Assembly (NCBI GenBank): GCA_024180945.1
Contig: JAKSGN010000038.1
Location: 124,001-188,000 of the forward strand
DNA length: 64,000 nucleotides
Direction of reading: 5' to 3'
Origin: Macrophomina tecta
Lineage: Eukaryota > Ascomycota > Dothideomycetes > Botryosphaeriales > Botryosphaeriaceae
Below the pieces are notes generated by a model that saw only the letters and a program-made list of their open reading frames with translations, was not told where the DNA came from and did no database searches. Each line of letters starts with the position of its first letter. The stretch's first letter is position 1. This document shows positions 28,804 to 41,025 of the stretch, piece after piece. Both the position numbers and the translations under genes were made by a program.

Positions 28804-30085
28804 GAGGTTCGTAAGGATACTATTCTAATATATCCTTACTAATTTAGTGCGTTTAATAGTTATCGTTATAGTAGGCTATCTAGTATAGCGTATCGTAATT
28901 ATCTTAGCGGGATACAACTAATACTTCGCGCTAAGCGTTTAAGGTCTACTTCTTCTTCTTTTATTACGAGGGTTCTATAGGTACTTAGAAGAGAAGTACT
29001 TATTACTACCGTAGGTAATATAAAGTTAATTCTTATAGCGCTATTTCTACTTATTTATCTAGTTTAAATTAGGTTCTTTAGGCTTCTTATTATTATTTCG
29101 ACCCTTATTTCCCTTCTTATTATCTTAACGATTAGTAGTATTTAAAGCTATAGCATCTCCTCCTTCTAACGTAGTACGTTCTCGGCGTAGCTTAGTTATA
29201 TTTACTTAGTAGCTACTCTTTTTCTTAAACTATCTATTAGTCCATCTTCTGTCTATATCGGTAGCTAGGTAGATTAGTTTCGGAAGTATTTCTAGCTCGT
29301 TGTAATAGAATATAGCCTCTTTAATCTCGTTCTTTAGGCCGCGGTAGTATAGCTATTAAAGCGTATAGTCTAAGTACTCTTCGGCGACATAGGCTACTTC
29401 TTAGAATTTAATCATATAGTTAAGTATAGACTTTTTCTACTAAATCTTAAAATGAATCTAATTAGCACGCTTAGCCTTATTAATAATACTAAAAGCGTTT
29501 TATAGTTATTTAGCGAATGTCCTATAGTTAAAGAAGATAGCCTAGGTTTAAGGTGACTATTACTATTACAGCTTCTCCTAGGTTTCTTATTTATAAGGTC
29601 TAAACTACTTTTCTACTACTTCTTAGAGAAAGATACTAGCGTAGTAAACCTTATCTATGTCGTTACCGAATTATTCTTTAGCGAAGTATAGATAGTCTTC
29701 TAGCTATATAAGGAAGCTCTACGTCTTAGTATACTCTCTATAGTAAAGATCCGGTTTTAATACCTTAACCTTAGTGGTTAGGTTCCTTATAGGACTTAGC
29801 CCGGTAGTCTAGTCCTATCGACCCCTTAAAATGCGATTCTCGGCTCGTAGTTCCTAAATTATCTATATAAGTTCTCTTATAGTGGGCTCCGTTTGCTTCT
29901 ATTAAGCGGGCTAAGGGGGCCCGGAAGTCGGTATATAAGAAATAGCTAGACGATTTTATCCCGCGCTAATATTCTCTATATTAACTGAGTCTATTACTAT
30001 TTCCTAAACTCGTTAGGGGGTAATACCTTACCTAATAAGACTTAATCTTAGAGTCTTCCTCTTCTTATAAGAATAGTAGTTAAAG
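28804..30085 (-). pseudogene. B2 gag remnant (N-terminal and central part)
   Basis: Minus-strand continuation of B2 right of element A, colinear with B1 2206-3510. The zinc-knuckle codons lie near 29005-29045. The PBS complement lies at about 30069-30085 next to the 5' LTR. Heavily RIPped. Confidence 0.85.
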
Positions 30086-30534
30086 TATAACAAGCGGGCC
30101 TCTACCTCTAAGAATCTAAATACTAAAGAAAAAGAAAACCTATTAAGAAGGATTTTCCTTAAGTAGATATAAGAAGAGGGTAAGAGTAAATTAAATACGT
30201 AATAAGACTAAGCACTACGTATAAAGACCGTGTTACTAATAGAGTCTAAATTCTATTATTAAAGTTAACTACGAAGGTCAAAGCTATCTAAGGAGTATAG
30301 TTTATATATAGTAGAAAAGTATATATAATCTAGTAATTTAGAGGTTTATTCTATCGATCCATTAAACGTCTAAACTAGTAGTTTATAAGTTTAGAGCGCT
30401 AAGCCTTTAAATAGTTAAACTAGGGGTTATATAACCCGTATAGCCCGTGCTTAGAAAATCGTTCTATAATTATATCTTTGCTCTACTTATCTTCTTCTCT
30501 AACCTTTTAACCCCGTAAAGGCTGTGCCGTAATA
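30086..30534 (-). repeat. B2 5' LTR
   Basis: 449 bp, same length as the other copy. The PBS (complement of aagaatagtagttaaag) directly precedes it in plus-strand coordinates. Confidence 0.88.
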
Positions 30535-30539
30535 GTAGG

Positions 30540-31770
30540 CATAACACAAGGCAAATAATATAATAGTTACGAATACGTTATACGACTAGATTTAGTTAAA
30601 TACTTATTATAAAAGTTATAATAGGCGTAAAAAACACTATAATACTACCGGCTAGCGGAGCATCGGCCTAATAGGTAAACTCTATAATATTATAGTATTT
30701 ATCCGTAATTCCACGGTGCGTAACGATATATAGGATAATATTATAGAAAAGGCGCTTAGAATTAATAATATTACCCGTTAAAACTTATAATTTAAGTTAC
30801 TTAATACGACTATTAGCTAAGAGGGTCTATTATTAATATTTCTTAACTAATACTATAATGAGCTAAAAGATGATATTCTTATATATAATAATTAGTAAGT
30901 ACTTAAAATAACTTACGAGTTCTTATAGCTGTTTTACTAAGCGACCTTAGAGTAGTAAATCGAGTAGGCATTAATAGATTAGGTACTAGAGAATATAGAT
31001 ATTCTTTTTATATAGTTTAAGAATACTAAGGTAAGTTATAGACGGCTCGATAGATTACTAGACCTAGACTAATGTTAAAGCAGGTTAAATATACTAGTAA
31101 CGCGCGTATAGTTTATTCTATTTATATAGGTTAGTAGGTTCTCTCGAAGTATTATAAAGAGAGTAATAGAAACCTAATATATACTATAGTATTATTACTC
31201 TATCTAGAAAAGTGCTGGAGGTACCTTAACCGCTACTAGGTAGAGAAATAGAGATAGACTGCTATTACTAGTATACGGTAGTATTAGGTGAAGTATAAGA
31301 ACCGGCTACTCCTATCGAAGTCTATAGCTTAGCTAAACGACGAACGATAGAAAGTAATATCGTACGAGGATATTAAGTAGTTAATAAGTATCTTAGATAA
31401 ACCCGGAGATAAGAATAAATTTAAAAAATTCGTTAATTCTCCGCTAAGACCTATAACGACTAAAATACTACTTAAATAGTAGTATCGAGAAGAATAGATA
31501 ATTAAGTATATACGTTTATACTAATTAGCTATTAATATACTAAGTATACTAGCAATATTTAACGATCCGGAATAGGTATTCTTTTACGTAAGGCGGATAA
31601 TTTCTTAGAATAGGGCGCGGCTCTCGCCTAATACTATTAAGAAGCTTTAATGCCTAAGTAACTAGGTAAAGAATAACTTAGTCTGTAAAGTCTACGTAGT
31701 AGTAAATAGTAAGGTTATAGATATTACTAGCAGTAATAACGATATATATAGCGCTTTAGGTTTATATTAA
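30540..31770 (+). pseudogene. hAT transposase, C-terminal part with dimerisation domain
   Basis: Continuation of the transposase beginning at 12080, right of B2. The C-terminal hAT dimerisation (hATC) domain is clear at about 31530-31690: LAINILSILAIFNDPE, followed by RRIISWNRARLSP. The stop TAA is at 31768-31770. Trp and Gln codons have often become TAG/TAA through RIP. The family is related to fungal hAT elements such as Restless; the precise clade cannot be told. Confidence 0.82.
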
Positions 31771-31880
31771 TAATTATTAATAAGCTTAGTAATCGATAAT
31801 AATATTAGGATCTACTAATAAATATATAAGAATATACTAATATTATATATTTATTTATTATTAGGATGTCTAGATTGTAG

Positions 31881-32150
31881 GTATAAGGGATTAATTTCCG
31901 AAGCTTAAATTAATCGAATCGATTTATATAAGTGATCCGGAGGAAGAATTTATATCTAGTTTTCTTACTTAAGTAGTAAATAGCGTAAAATCTTATTTAA
32001 TTACTAGAGGCTACTATAAAGGAAAGCCTCTAGGTTACTATAATATAAAGAACTAACTTTTTTACTTTATTAATTAATGCGAATGTCTATTCGAGGAATA
32101 GAGTATCGGGTAAATTATAGAAGGCTACTATCGTAGTTAACTATCGTCTT
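31881..32150 (-). pseudogene. MULE transposase N-terminal part
   Basis: Right of the hAT, the minus strand gives RIP-altered sequence ending FKLRKLIPYTYN, which would join the WRASRSAKLI block at 11741 when the hAT and one TSD copy are removed. This fits the conserved HTC element before WRASRS in fungal MULEs. The start codon cannot be fixed. Between here and the right inverted repeat lies a poly-G tract (about 32166-32176) with no other feature. Confidence 0.6.
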
Positions 32151-32309
32151 TTTTTTTATTTTTAGGGGGGGGGGGTTTAGATAGAAAAAAGTCTTAGTAT
32201 TTATATTAGAACGCGTCTACTCTTTAATCGCGTTAGACGCGGTATAAGCCTTACGGTTTAGCGGGCTACTAACTCTAATATAAATAATAAGAAGTTCTAC
32301 TACCTAATA

Positions 32310-32564
32310 CTAAAAACGATATTATAATATAGACTCTCTTTTTATATAAAACTACTACTGCTTTTATCTACTGTCTAATAATATCTAGGGAAGCGCGAAG
32401 CCTACTAATAAAATAGTAGTATTTAGGATAGAAACAGTGGCGCCTAGAATAAAAATAGTAGTATTTAGGTAATTTTTTGAGCCGAGGTCCCGTATATAGC
32501 AGTATATTTAATATAGTAGTAGATAGGAAATTATTACGCTAAGAAGTAGTATATTCGTAATTTA
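32310..32564. repeat. MULE right terminal inverted repeat
   Basis: Inverted partner of 1446-1700, about 255 bp long. Long inverted repeats of this kind are typical of Mutator-like elements, and together with the transposase halves they identify the element. Confidence 0.75.
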
Positions 32565-33880
32565 TTAAAAATAGAAGCCTTTATACTAATAGAGAAATAG
32601 TCTATAATATATATAATACTAAGTAAATAGATGCAGCCTTTTAACTATAGAAAATTAGACTACTAAGCTCTCTTAAGCTCTTAGGGAACGGCTACTAAAT
32701 TTTACACCTATATATAGGGCTTTAAATAGCGCTTACCTATTCGATATCTAAGCTATACTACTACTAGCGCCTTAGTATTTTAATCTACTTCTACTTCCCC
32801 TTCTTCCTAGGAGGGCGGCTCTAAAAGGGTAGACTCCGTATACTAGCCGTATAGTGCTAGGGCTAGGGTGCCTAATCGGGTTCCGGCCGACGAGATAGAA
32901 TAAGAGGAGTTAGTGGGTCTTATAGTATAGTTTATATTAAAGATTCTCTAAGAAATTAAATGCCTTACCGAGATCTAGAAATTTCTACTTAAGTATAAGA
33001 AGGACCTATAAAAAACGTCTATTAATATTAAGGGTTAGGTAGCGGAGTAAGAGATAGTAAAGATAGTAAAGCTAGTAGTAGTTCTAGTTAGAGATATAAA
33101 GAAGAAGAATAAAACCTCTACGTTAGGACTTATAAAAGTATATTAATCGAGTATTAGAGCTTCTATAGATAAGTAATATCTATAAGCCTATAGTATATTA
33201 GTAATCCGAGTTCTCGAGTCTCGAATACTAGTGCTAACTAATTAAGCTTAGTTTATCTAAATCTAAGCTCTTCTTCTTATTCGGCCGCTATATTTTATTA
33301 TTATTTCTTAATCTACAAAGCGTAGGTTCTAAATTAAGGTAGGATTACCCGCAGAATATTAATATAGGTTCTACTCGAATAATCTAAGGGCTAGTATATA
33401 TATACCTATAGTTTTATATATAGACTACGGTAGAGGCTACCGCCTTATACTAAATAATAATTTATTATTCTAGTCTATATTAGATCTAACTATAGGCTTA
33501 TATATAACTTCTATTCTATTCTTATAAATTAAAATACTATTCTTAAATACTTCTTATAAGGGGTTACTATAGCTTTTATACTATATTAGGCTAGTCTCTA
33601 TCTAGTAATAGTAATTACTTATTTTATACGAATTTCTTATGCTTCTTATTGCCTTATAGAATCTAGTCGATGCCGGGCCGTTAGTATATAAATAGTGGGC
33701 TACCTCTATAGTATAGTTACTACTATATATTATCCGGCGTACTAGGTCCTTAGTAGCTTAGCCGGTAGCGCCTATCGTATATAGACTATCTAAATGAAAC
33801 TAAGGTTGGCTCTTAGATATAACTAGTATTTACTTTATAGAATTATACGTATATTTAAACTTACGTTTCTCTCTATAACG
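32565..33880 (+). other. Unassigned RIPped stretch with ghost coding sequence
   Basis: Between the MULE and the Fot1-like element. In plus-strand frames around 32760-33250 the sequence reads like degraded protein: a Ser/Pro-rich start, RVPADEIE, EELVGLIVQF, then a Lys/Glu-rich stretch that could be a coiled coil, interrupted mostly by TAG. More open stretches follow to about 33830. I do not recognise the family; an N-terminal ORF1 of a LINE is one possibility. Confidence 0.35.
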
Positions 33881-33882
33881 TA

Positions 33883-35728
33883 GTTTATAAGTAAGCTACT
33901 ACTCTAAGCGAGCCGCTATCCTTACTAACTTTACACGACGCGTTACCTTTCGACTATAATAGCTAAACTAACTACTACTCGATTAATCTATAACGAAGTA
34001 GATATCTTTCTTGCTATCTTAGCTATTAATAAGAAGTAGATCCGGAGTGTAAAGCGCACTATATTAACGTTTAATATTCCCCGAACTACGCTTCGTGACT
34101 AATGTGCTAGAGTTATCTTACGATGTAATTACGAGCCTAATTTAAAAAAGCTTATAAAACCCGAGGAAGAGGTAATTATTTAATATATACTTAATCTAAA
34201 TTCGCGAGGCTTTATGCCTACGTTAGATATAGTGCGGGATATATCTAATAAACTACTTACTAAGCGCGTTACTAGCTAGGTTAGTATATATTAGCTAAGA
34301 AACTTTATTAGACGGACTCCGTAGCTTAAAACTTAATTAAATTAATCGTATAATCGTTGGTAGGCTTTATATAAGAATTCTAAGGTTCTTAGCGAGTAGT
34401 TTAAGCTTATATAGTATATAAAGGAGAAGTACGGTATTCTTAAAGAAGATATCTATAACTTTAATAAGACTAGCTTTATAATAGGTAAGATATTAGCTTA
34501 GCTTATTATTATAGGCTTAGAGAGGTGTAATCGACTAAAGGCGATATAACTAGGTGACTATAAGTAGATAACTATTATCTAAGAAATTAATACTACTAGA
34601 TAGATAATTCTACTATTTATTATCTTCGCGGCTAAGCACTACCTCTTTATCTAGTATAGAAACAACGATATGCCTAGCGATTAGGCTATTATAGTTAGTA
34701 ATAACGGCTAGACAACGAATAAGCTTAGAGTTATATAGCTAAAGCACTTTAATAAGTATATAAAGGTGCGTACGGTAGAGACGCATTAGCTACTAATTAT
34801 TAATGGCTAAGAGAGCTATAACTCGCTTAAATTCTAGGCGATCTATAAAAAGAAGAAGATTATTATTCTTTATATATCTTTCTATTCGTCGTACTTACTT
34901 TAGCCGCTTAATGTTGGCTGCTCCTTATTGTTAAAGTGCGTGTATAGGGATTAGATTAGAGGCTTAGCGCGTAACTATATTAACTATATTATAAAGCTTA
35001 AGTTTCTACTAGCCTTTAAAGTAGCCTTTAATAAGTTAATTATAAAGGCTAGTATCTGCACAAGCTTTTAAAAAGCTAGACTAGTATTATATAACCTAGA
35101 TATAATACTATTAAAGCTTAATATAAAGCTTTATATACTAATACTAGTAGCTACCCTAGAGGCTACTCTATAGAAGTCGAAAATGCTAAGTAATACGTAA
35201 AAACTAGAGTTCTAATTAACTCTAATTCGCAATCGAATTTAAAGGTACTAAGATTCGTCGCCTACTTTAATAATTAAATCGCTTAATCGGCTTACTAAGG
35301 GGACTTAGCTAATAGTATATAAGATAGTCTTATTACGCGATTAGATCTCTAGCCTTTAGAAGGCAACTAAGGCCGCTATAAAGTATAAATAGCGTAAAAA
35401 AAAGCGGATCTAGAAGTGAGGTACCTTAATAAAGATAGAGGATATAGAAACTATTACTTAAAATAATATTAATAAGCGACTTAAGGGCGAAATACATTAA
35501 GATAAGGCGCGATCTAGTATAAGTAAGTAGTAAATAGCACGCTATAGGCGCTATAGGGAGCTAGGGTATAATTTTTATACGTGCTAAAAAGATACTAGAA
35601 AGGCTTCTTAAGCTAGAATAGTTATTATTCTTATTATATTTTAATGCGTTATTAAATGATATGCGTGTAAAGGCGTAGAAAGCTAGTAAGAATAGCGGCT
35701 TACTTAGAGTAGTAGCTCGCTTATAAAC
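33883..35728 (+). mobile_element. Fot1/pogo-type transposon, copy 2, complete but RIPped
   Basis: 1846 bp, bounded by TA at 33881-33882 and 35729-35730. The ends are inverted repeats with GTTTATAAGYRAGCTACTACT in common, differing by transitions. The size matches Fot1/Pot2 elements. It contains one transposase gene in plus orientation. Copy 1 at 1-1309 is in the opposite orientation on the far side of the MULE nest. Confidence 0.88.
33990..35320 (+). pseudogene. Fot1/pogo-type transposase, RIP-degraded
   Basis: DDE transposase of the DDE_1/CENP-B-like group. Visible pieces in order: helix-turn-helix region (AFNIP-TTLRDRL, about 34060), EDIYNFD-T-F with the first catalytic aspartate (about 34445), the SNNG-T-N-L region (about 34690, catalytic Asp mutated), and the following LLI-DGHESH block (about 34790), where the original residues are inferred from RIP changes. 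Many Gln/Trp codons have become stops, so it is dead. Limits are approximate. Confidence 0.82.
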
Positions 35729-35730
35729 TA

Positions 35731-36166
35731 TATTATATATAATTATCTTTGTAACTTTCTGCTTTCGCGTTATACTAATAGCTAGGTATATATTTTTTAT
35801 AGCTTCTAGGTTATTAGTATAAGAATAATTACTATTTAGATTCTTTTATTCTACTCTTTATAGATTCTTTCTTACTAGCTCTTTTTAGTATATTAACTCA
35901 CCTACTATTACCGAAAGGCTAATAATATAGTAGAAGAAATAGAATCTATCTTACTTTTCTTATCTATCTCTATAACTATTACTAGCTTATTCGCTATAGT
36001 ATATCTTAATTATGCTAAAATTAGTATTCTCATCTTTTATATCTTTAAGCGATATACTAGTCTATATTTCTAGAGTATACTCGTTGCTACTATAGGTACT
36101 ATCTTTTATATAATTATTAATCTTCTTTAACTCTTTACTCTTATGCTAAACTTTCTAATGGCTATT
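35731..36166. other. RIPped spacer
   Basis: AT-rich, CA/TG-poor DNA between the Fot1-like element and an LTR fragment. No coding or repeat structure recognised. Confidence 0.5.
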
Positions 36167-36217
36167 TATTACGGCATAGCCTCTATAGTAGAGATAAAGA
36201 AGGTCGGAAAGAAAGAG
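36167..36217 (+). repeat. B-type LTR end fragment (51 bp)
   Basis: Starts TATTACGGCATAGCC and matches the first 50 or so bases of the B1 and B3 LTRs, then stops at the LINE tail. It suggests the LINE inserted into, or joined, an older LTR. Confidence 0.55.
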
Positions 36218-37760
36218 AATAATAATAATAATAATAAATTTATAGTCCGTCCTAGCCGCTAAAGATAGCTATATAGTATACGGCCGGCTCTACTACGCCC
36301 ACTAGGCCCGTTTAAGCCTAAGCGAGGTAGTAGAGCTTAGCCTATTATTTATTCTATATACCTCTATATATCTCTTAGCGCTATAGCTTTCTATAGTACT
36401 AGATATCTTCATAAACTATCCCATCTTTCTCTAGTATTAAGCTTTATACTATGCGTATAATATTACTTTAAATTATCTAAGAAGCTTAGTTGCTATTATA
36501 AATTTTACTACTACTATAGCTATACTACACTAGCTTAGTAGCTTTCTTAGGTTTATTATCTAGTATCTCCGCCTGCTATTATTTAGTATACGGAAGAAGA
36601 GTCTTAGCCTGTTAAACTTACTATATATATATAGTATATAGCTAACTATCTATAGTCTATACTCATAGTTATATTTACTAGATTCTATACCTAATACTTT
36701 CCTCTAATAGAGGAAGTATCGTAGGCTAATCTTACTAGTTCTTATTTATATAATTAGTAAGCCTAGTACCCTTAGTATACTATAATAGAGCTTTAGTAAC
36801 TTTTTTATTAATTTAGGTACTACTTTAAAGAGCTACCGGCCTTATTTACTATTACGCTAGGCCTATTTCTATTTATCTATTATTATCTAGTTAATAGCTT
36901 GCTTAAGTGCTGCCACTAAGCTCGTTCGTATACGGTATTATATTTTATACTCTATAGCGCGGCCCTCTTAGGCTACTACTTTAGCGAGTTTATTAGCCTC
37001 TTTATTACCTAGTACTCCCTAGTACGCGGGAATCTAGTAAAAGCCTATAGATATATTCTTCTACTAGAGCCCTATTAGCTTCACGATAATAGAGCTTAGT
37101 AGATATTACCTGAACTACTCGCTAGGTATTACGAGTGCGTATAGCGCTACTTAATTATTAGTAAAGATAGCTATCTTTCGCTTACTATAAACTATCTTAG
37201 CTTCTATAAGCTCGAGAGCTATTACTAAGCCCTAGAGCTTAGTAGTAAAGACTATTATAGTCTTTATAGTACCTATATACTTCGTGCACCTCGTTTTAGC
37301 AGTAGGAGCTATTATAGATATATCGATATAGCTATCTATTACGCTACTATTAATATAGATAGCTAGCATCTCTATATCTTTTCTAGTCTAATTATGCTAA
37401 TATATCGCTAGCTCGCGTAATTTTACTATATATATGTTAGCTGGCTTCTACTATAGAAAAAAGAGATATAGTAGCCTCTATTTAGTATTTACTAGTAGAC
37501 TATTTAGCTGCTTATTCTAGTACTTCTTAATTCTTAGTATCGGGCTATATATATCTAGGTAGTCGCGCTTTCTTAAGTCCTATGTACGTTCTATAAGCTA
37601 GATTAGTTACCGGTATAGCAGTATTAATACTATTTATAGAAATACCTTACCTATATACTTTCTAACTATCTACACTACGGGTAGTAGGAATAGCTTAACG
37701 TCGAGTGCCGCTTTTAATATAGCTCTAAAAACGCCGGCTATAATTCTAGTTGCCTAATAT
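36218..37760 (-). pseudogene. LINE (Tad-like) copy 2, 5'-truncated
   Basis: Minus-strand LINE 3' part. The (AAT)n run at 36218-36238 is the complement of its (TTA)n tail. The last 100 bp match the end of the LINE at 57600-63307. It contains the end of the RT and the RNase H domain, colinear with 61730-63270. The 5' end breaks off at about 37760 within ORF2, typical of incomplete target-primed reverse transcription. RIPped and non-coding. Confidence 0.82.
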
Positions 37761-39395
37761 TAAACGGGGTAAATTTAAAATCCACACCTTAGAGGGTTAA
37801 ATTTACTAAATCTATATACCTGCTCTAAATCTACACCTCCGACATACTACTATATTAGTACGATAGTATAGATAAGATGCTTTTTTCTTATCGTATTCTT
37901 ACTTATTTCACACCTATTATATAGACGGGGGTTTCTATATCTAATTTATAGTAATATAACTCTATACTATAGTATTAAATTCTTATCGGTACTATTATAC
38001 TTTTTACTACTAGTACTCTCTTTTCTTTAGTTTTAGAAGCTTAGAAAGTAATTCTTATTACTATTAGTAATACTAATTAGTTGTATAAGCTAGCTAGTAA
38101 TAATAATCGTAAAAGATAGGCTGCTTTCTACGCTAATACGCTAGCTAATAAGTGTTCTTTCTATATACGCGCTACTTAGTGGGCTAACGGAGGCGTGCGT
38201 ATTATATATACTATTAAATATACCTACCCGGCGTTTACTTACCTCGGGTCTAAGTAGGCGCGGAGTAGATAGTATCTCTCTTATATTTTTTATAAGTATA
38301 TAGCCGATTATTTCTTTATAAAGCTAGATACGCTTATTAGTAACTTCGCCGTTTACTATAGCTAATAGATTATAAGCTAGTAAGCCCGCCGGGCCTACTA
38401 AACTATACTAGACGACCTTTATAGTAATAAGAAGACTAGTTTTCAGCGCCTTAAGACCCTAATATATAAGATCTACTATTCGAGAAGCGTCCGCGATAGT
38501 ATAGAGAAGATAGAGAACCTACTAAATAGCTAGAAGAATAAGAATTACTTTAATATCTTTTATAACTATACGGAAATTAAGACCGATACTAAAAAGTACT
38601 TTAATAGCTATTTTATCTATCTATATACCTATATTAGAGCCCTTCTTTACTATATTCTAGTTATTGTATTAGACTCTACCTTTATTAGATCCCGCTATGG
38701 TATATACTTATTCGTCGTGGTCATTAAGGACTTTAATAATGAGATACTATCTATTACCTAGAACGTCTACTCCGCTAAGAATAATAAAAACTAGGGCCGG
38801 TTTTACGAGTAACTTATCTAGATATATAACTTTTAACTTCTCTCTAAACTTCGCGAAGACTAGACGAGGTTTTCTATTATTAGTAATCGTAACTCCTTCT
38901 TACTAAAGGCTATAAGAGAGAAGCTACCATAGGACCTAGTCTATTACTATTTTTATATTCTTTACCTCGTAAAGAATGTCCGGAATAACTATAATATCGT
39001 CTATAAGGAGCTCTTTAAGCGCCTCACCTAGACTAAGAAGAAGATATACTTCGCGTACCTAATAGAGAAACTTCGTGACTATAATTATACCTATATAGAT
39101 TAGCTTTAAGCGCTTAGATATAAGTATTAGGCGTAGTCGTACGTACTAGTAGAGTACCATTACTATAGCTAGATAACTAGTAATACTATTAAATCTATTA
39201 ATTTAGAGTTTCTCTAGGTAAGAGAATACTTATTCTTTAATTATCTCTACTACCTCTACTTTCTAATAATAGAGAAGTTTATAGTGCACTAGCTAAGAAT
39301 ATATAGCCTACTAGAGAAGCCGCTTATACGGTATAAATAGTCTTTATATAAGAGGCATCTAGAAGAGGCTAGGAAGTTATTAGTTATAAGATCTA
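37761..39395 (+). pseudogene. Second MULE, transposase remnant, 3' part lost
   Basis: Plus-strand Mutator-like transposase, not the same family as the MULE at 1446-32564. Pieces in order: a Lys/Arg-rich N-terminal region (about 38100-38240), the catalytic block IVLDSTF (about 38665), VVIKDFNNEILSI (about 38715), ISNRNSFLLKAI (about 38880, from SDR), and YYFYILYLVKNVR (about 38945). The 5' noncoding part starts near 37761 with a repeat-like sequence that may be its inverted repeat. A2 interrupts it at 39396 and no continuation was found. RIPped. Confidence 0.7.
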
Positions 39396-40174
39396 TATAA
39401 TAGCAGCCTCTTCTACTAGGCTTTAAAATCGTCTAGTAGGGTTAAGTAGCTAAAGGGTTTACCTTAAAGAATAAGAGAAGGGTAAAGAATTAAAATAATA
39501 GTAGTAATTACATAATATATCGGTACGCGGTGCGCGTTAGGCTTATTACCTCTAATAGGGTTATATTAGAACTTTAAGTTAACTATAAAGATTAAAGTAC
39601 TATCTAATAAGTATATCTATATACTATAGGAAAATTATAGCAATCTAGATTAATATAGCTAGATTAAAGTAGCTAGATTAATAGTATTAGATTATTAATC
39701 TTAGATTAGATTAATCTAGGTAAGCCCTATAGGTCCTACGTAACTTAGGCGCTAAAGCCCGTTTCCTAAAATCCAACTTCTATATTAGTTAAGAGAGTAT
39801 TCTACCGCTAGACTATTATTTCTTAGACTATATAAGTTATCTAACTTTCTCCCATTCGTTTCTCTTAGCTCGAAGTTAGTTTTTAGAATTCGTAACTTCT
39901 TTCTTATAGGTATTCTTTTCTTACGGAAGTTTATCTAGTCTATATTCTTATAGTTTTACTATACTATATAGGCGTCGCTTTCGTACGGGCTTCTATTACT
40001 ACCTTATTTAGGCTTATACGCACCATTTTTCCTTACGGCTAATTTTTCTATATGGGCATGCTAGTAGTGCGGCTCTACCGTTTCTATAGATTTCTAGCCC
40101 CTATAGTATCTTTTTCCGTGCGGGCCTTCTACCCGTAGGGTTATAAAGCCCTTATTCTCTTAGGGTTCGTAATA
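39396..40174 (-). repeat. A2 3' LTR
   Basis: 779 bp, homologous to the 796-bp LTR of A. Plus-strand start TATAATAGCAGCCTC, RIPped from TGTAACGGCGGCCTC; end GTAATA. Confidence 0.88.
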
Positions 40175-40278
40175 CTATTCCCCCTCTTAAGGATCTTCGG
40201 CCTAAAGATTTATTTATTCGTCTATATCTTAGACTTTTTTTATTTTTTTATTTTTTTTTTTACTATAAGCCTCCTACC

Positions 40279-41025
40279 ATGCCTCTAAAACGAAAGCGCG
40301 ATTTATAAAAGACTAAGCGTAAGTCTCTAGATATAAAGATTAATTTACTAAATATTACGATATCTATTTCTTATTCGTAGTATTTACTTCTAAATGCCTA
40401 GTGAAATGCTAAGAAGCCTAAGATAGTATACTAGATAGCCTTAGGTTTTTCTTATTATAGCGAATATTATCGTGCCGGGTATACTAGTTATAATACTAGC
40501 GGCCTTAAGAACTCTAATTATTAGTTTTTCTTTAGTAGTTTCGCTAGTCTACTAATTCTTTCTTTAGTTAAGCATCTTCGTCGTGCCTTAGATAAGGCGC
40601 GCTTGGAATATACTACTTTTAAGAATTAGCTTTAAAAGGCGGCCTCTAGTCTTTCTTATACTAAAAAATAGTAGGAGTTACTTAAGCATCGTACTATTCT
40701 AATATTACAATATAAGTCAGATGCGATTAATATACTTAGAAAATTAGAAGCGTTAGAGGCTAGAAATACCTCTAACCCTAAAAATATTAAGGAGGAACAA
40801 TCGCTAAAGCGTTTATATAGTAATACCTTAGCTAATAATGTTATAGAGTCGTTCTAGTCTATTAGATCTCCTAGCATTAATTTAGGTTTTACGCCTCCCG
40901 AGGATTCCGGTCTAGTTAATTAGGCGCAGTTATCTTTGTTTTTTAACTTCGATTTTAGGTTCTTCATATATAACGAGTCGGCGGTGTTAGTCGATCTAGA
41001 TTTCGGTAATAGAACTTATTAATAA
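40279..41025 (+). pseudogene. A2 antisense gene remnant
   Basis: Same position and strand as the antisense gene of A. ATG at 40279 is kept and gives MPLKRKRD, like the basic start in A. The six-cysteine region is blurred by RIP. A CTTTAG acceptor before the counterpart of exon 2 (near 40575) and the C-terminal FNFDF-FFIYNES and VDLDFG stretches are visible. The stop matches TAA at 41020-41025. The non-RIP differences from A show that this gene predates the split of the two lineages. Confidence 0.7.

Noticed and set aside
36200..36240. Microsatellite or CRISPR-like array at the (AAT)n run.
   Set aside because: It is the tail of LINE copy 2, matched by the tail of LINE copy 1. No repeat-spacer structure exists in the window, and the sequence is eukaryotic.
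38697..38906. 69-codon plus-strand frame in the second MULE.
   Set aside because: It is out of frame with the recognisable transposase and is a chance frame in RIPped DNA.
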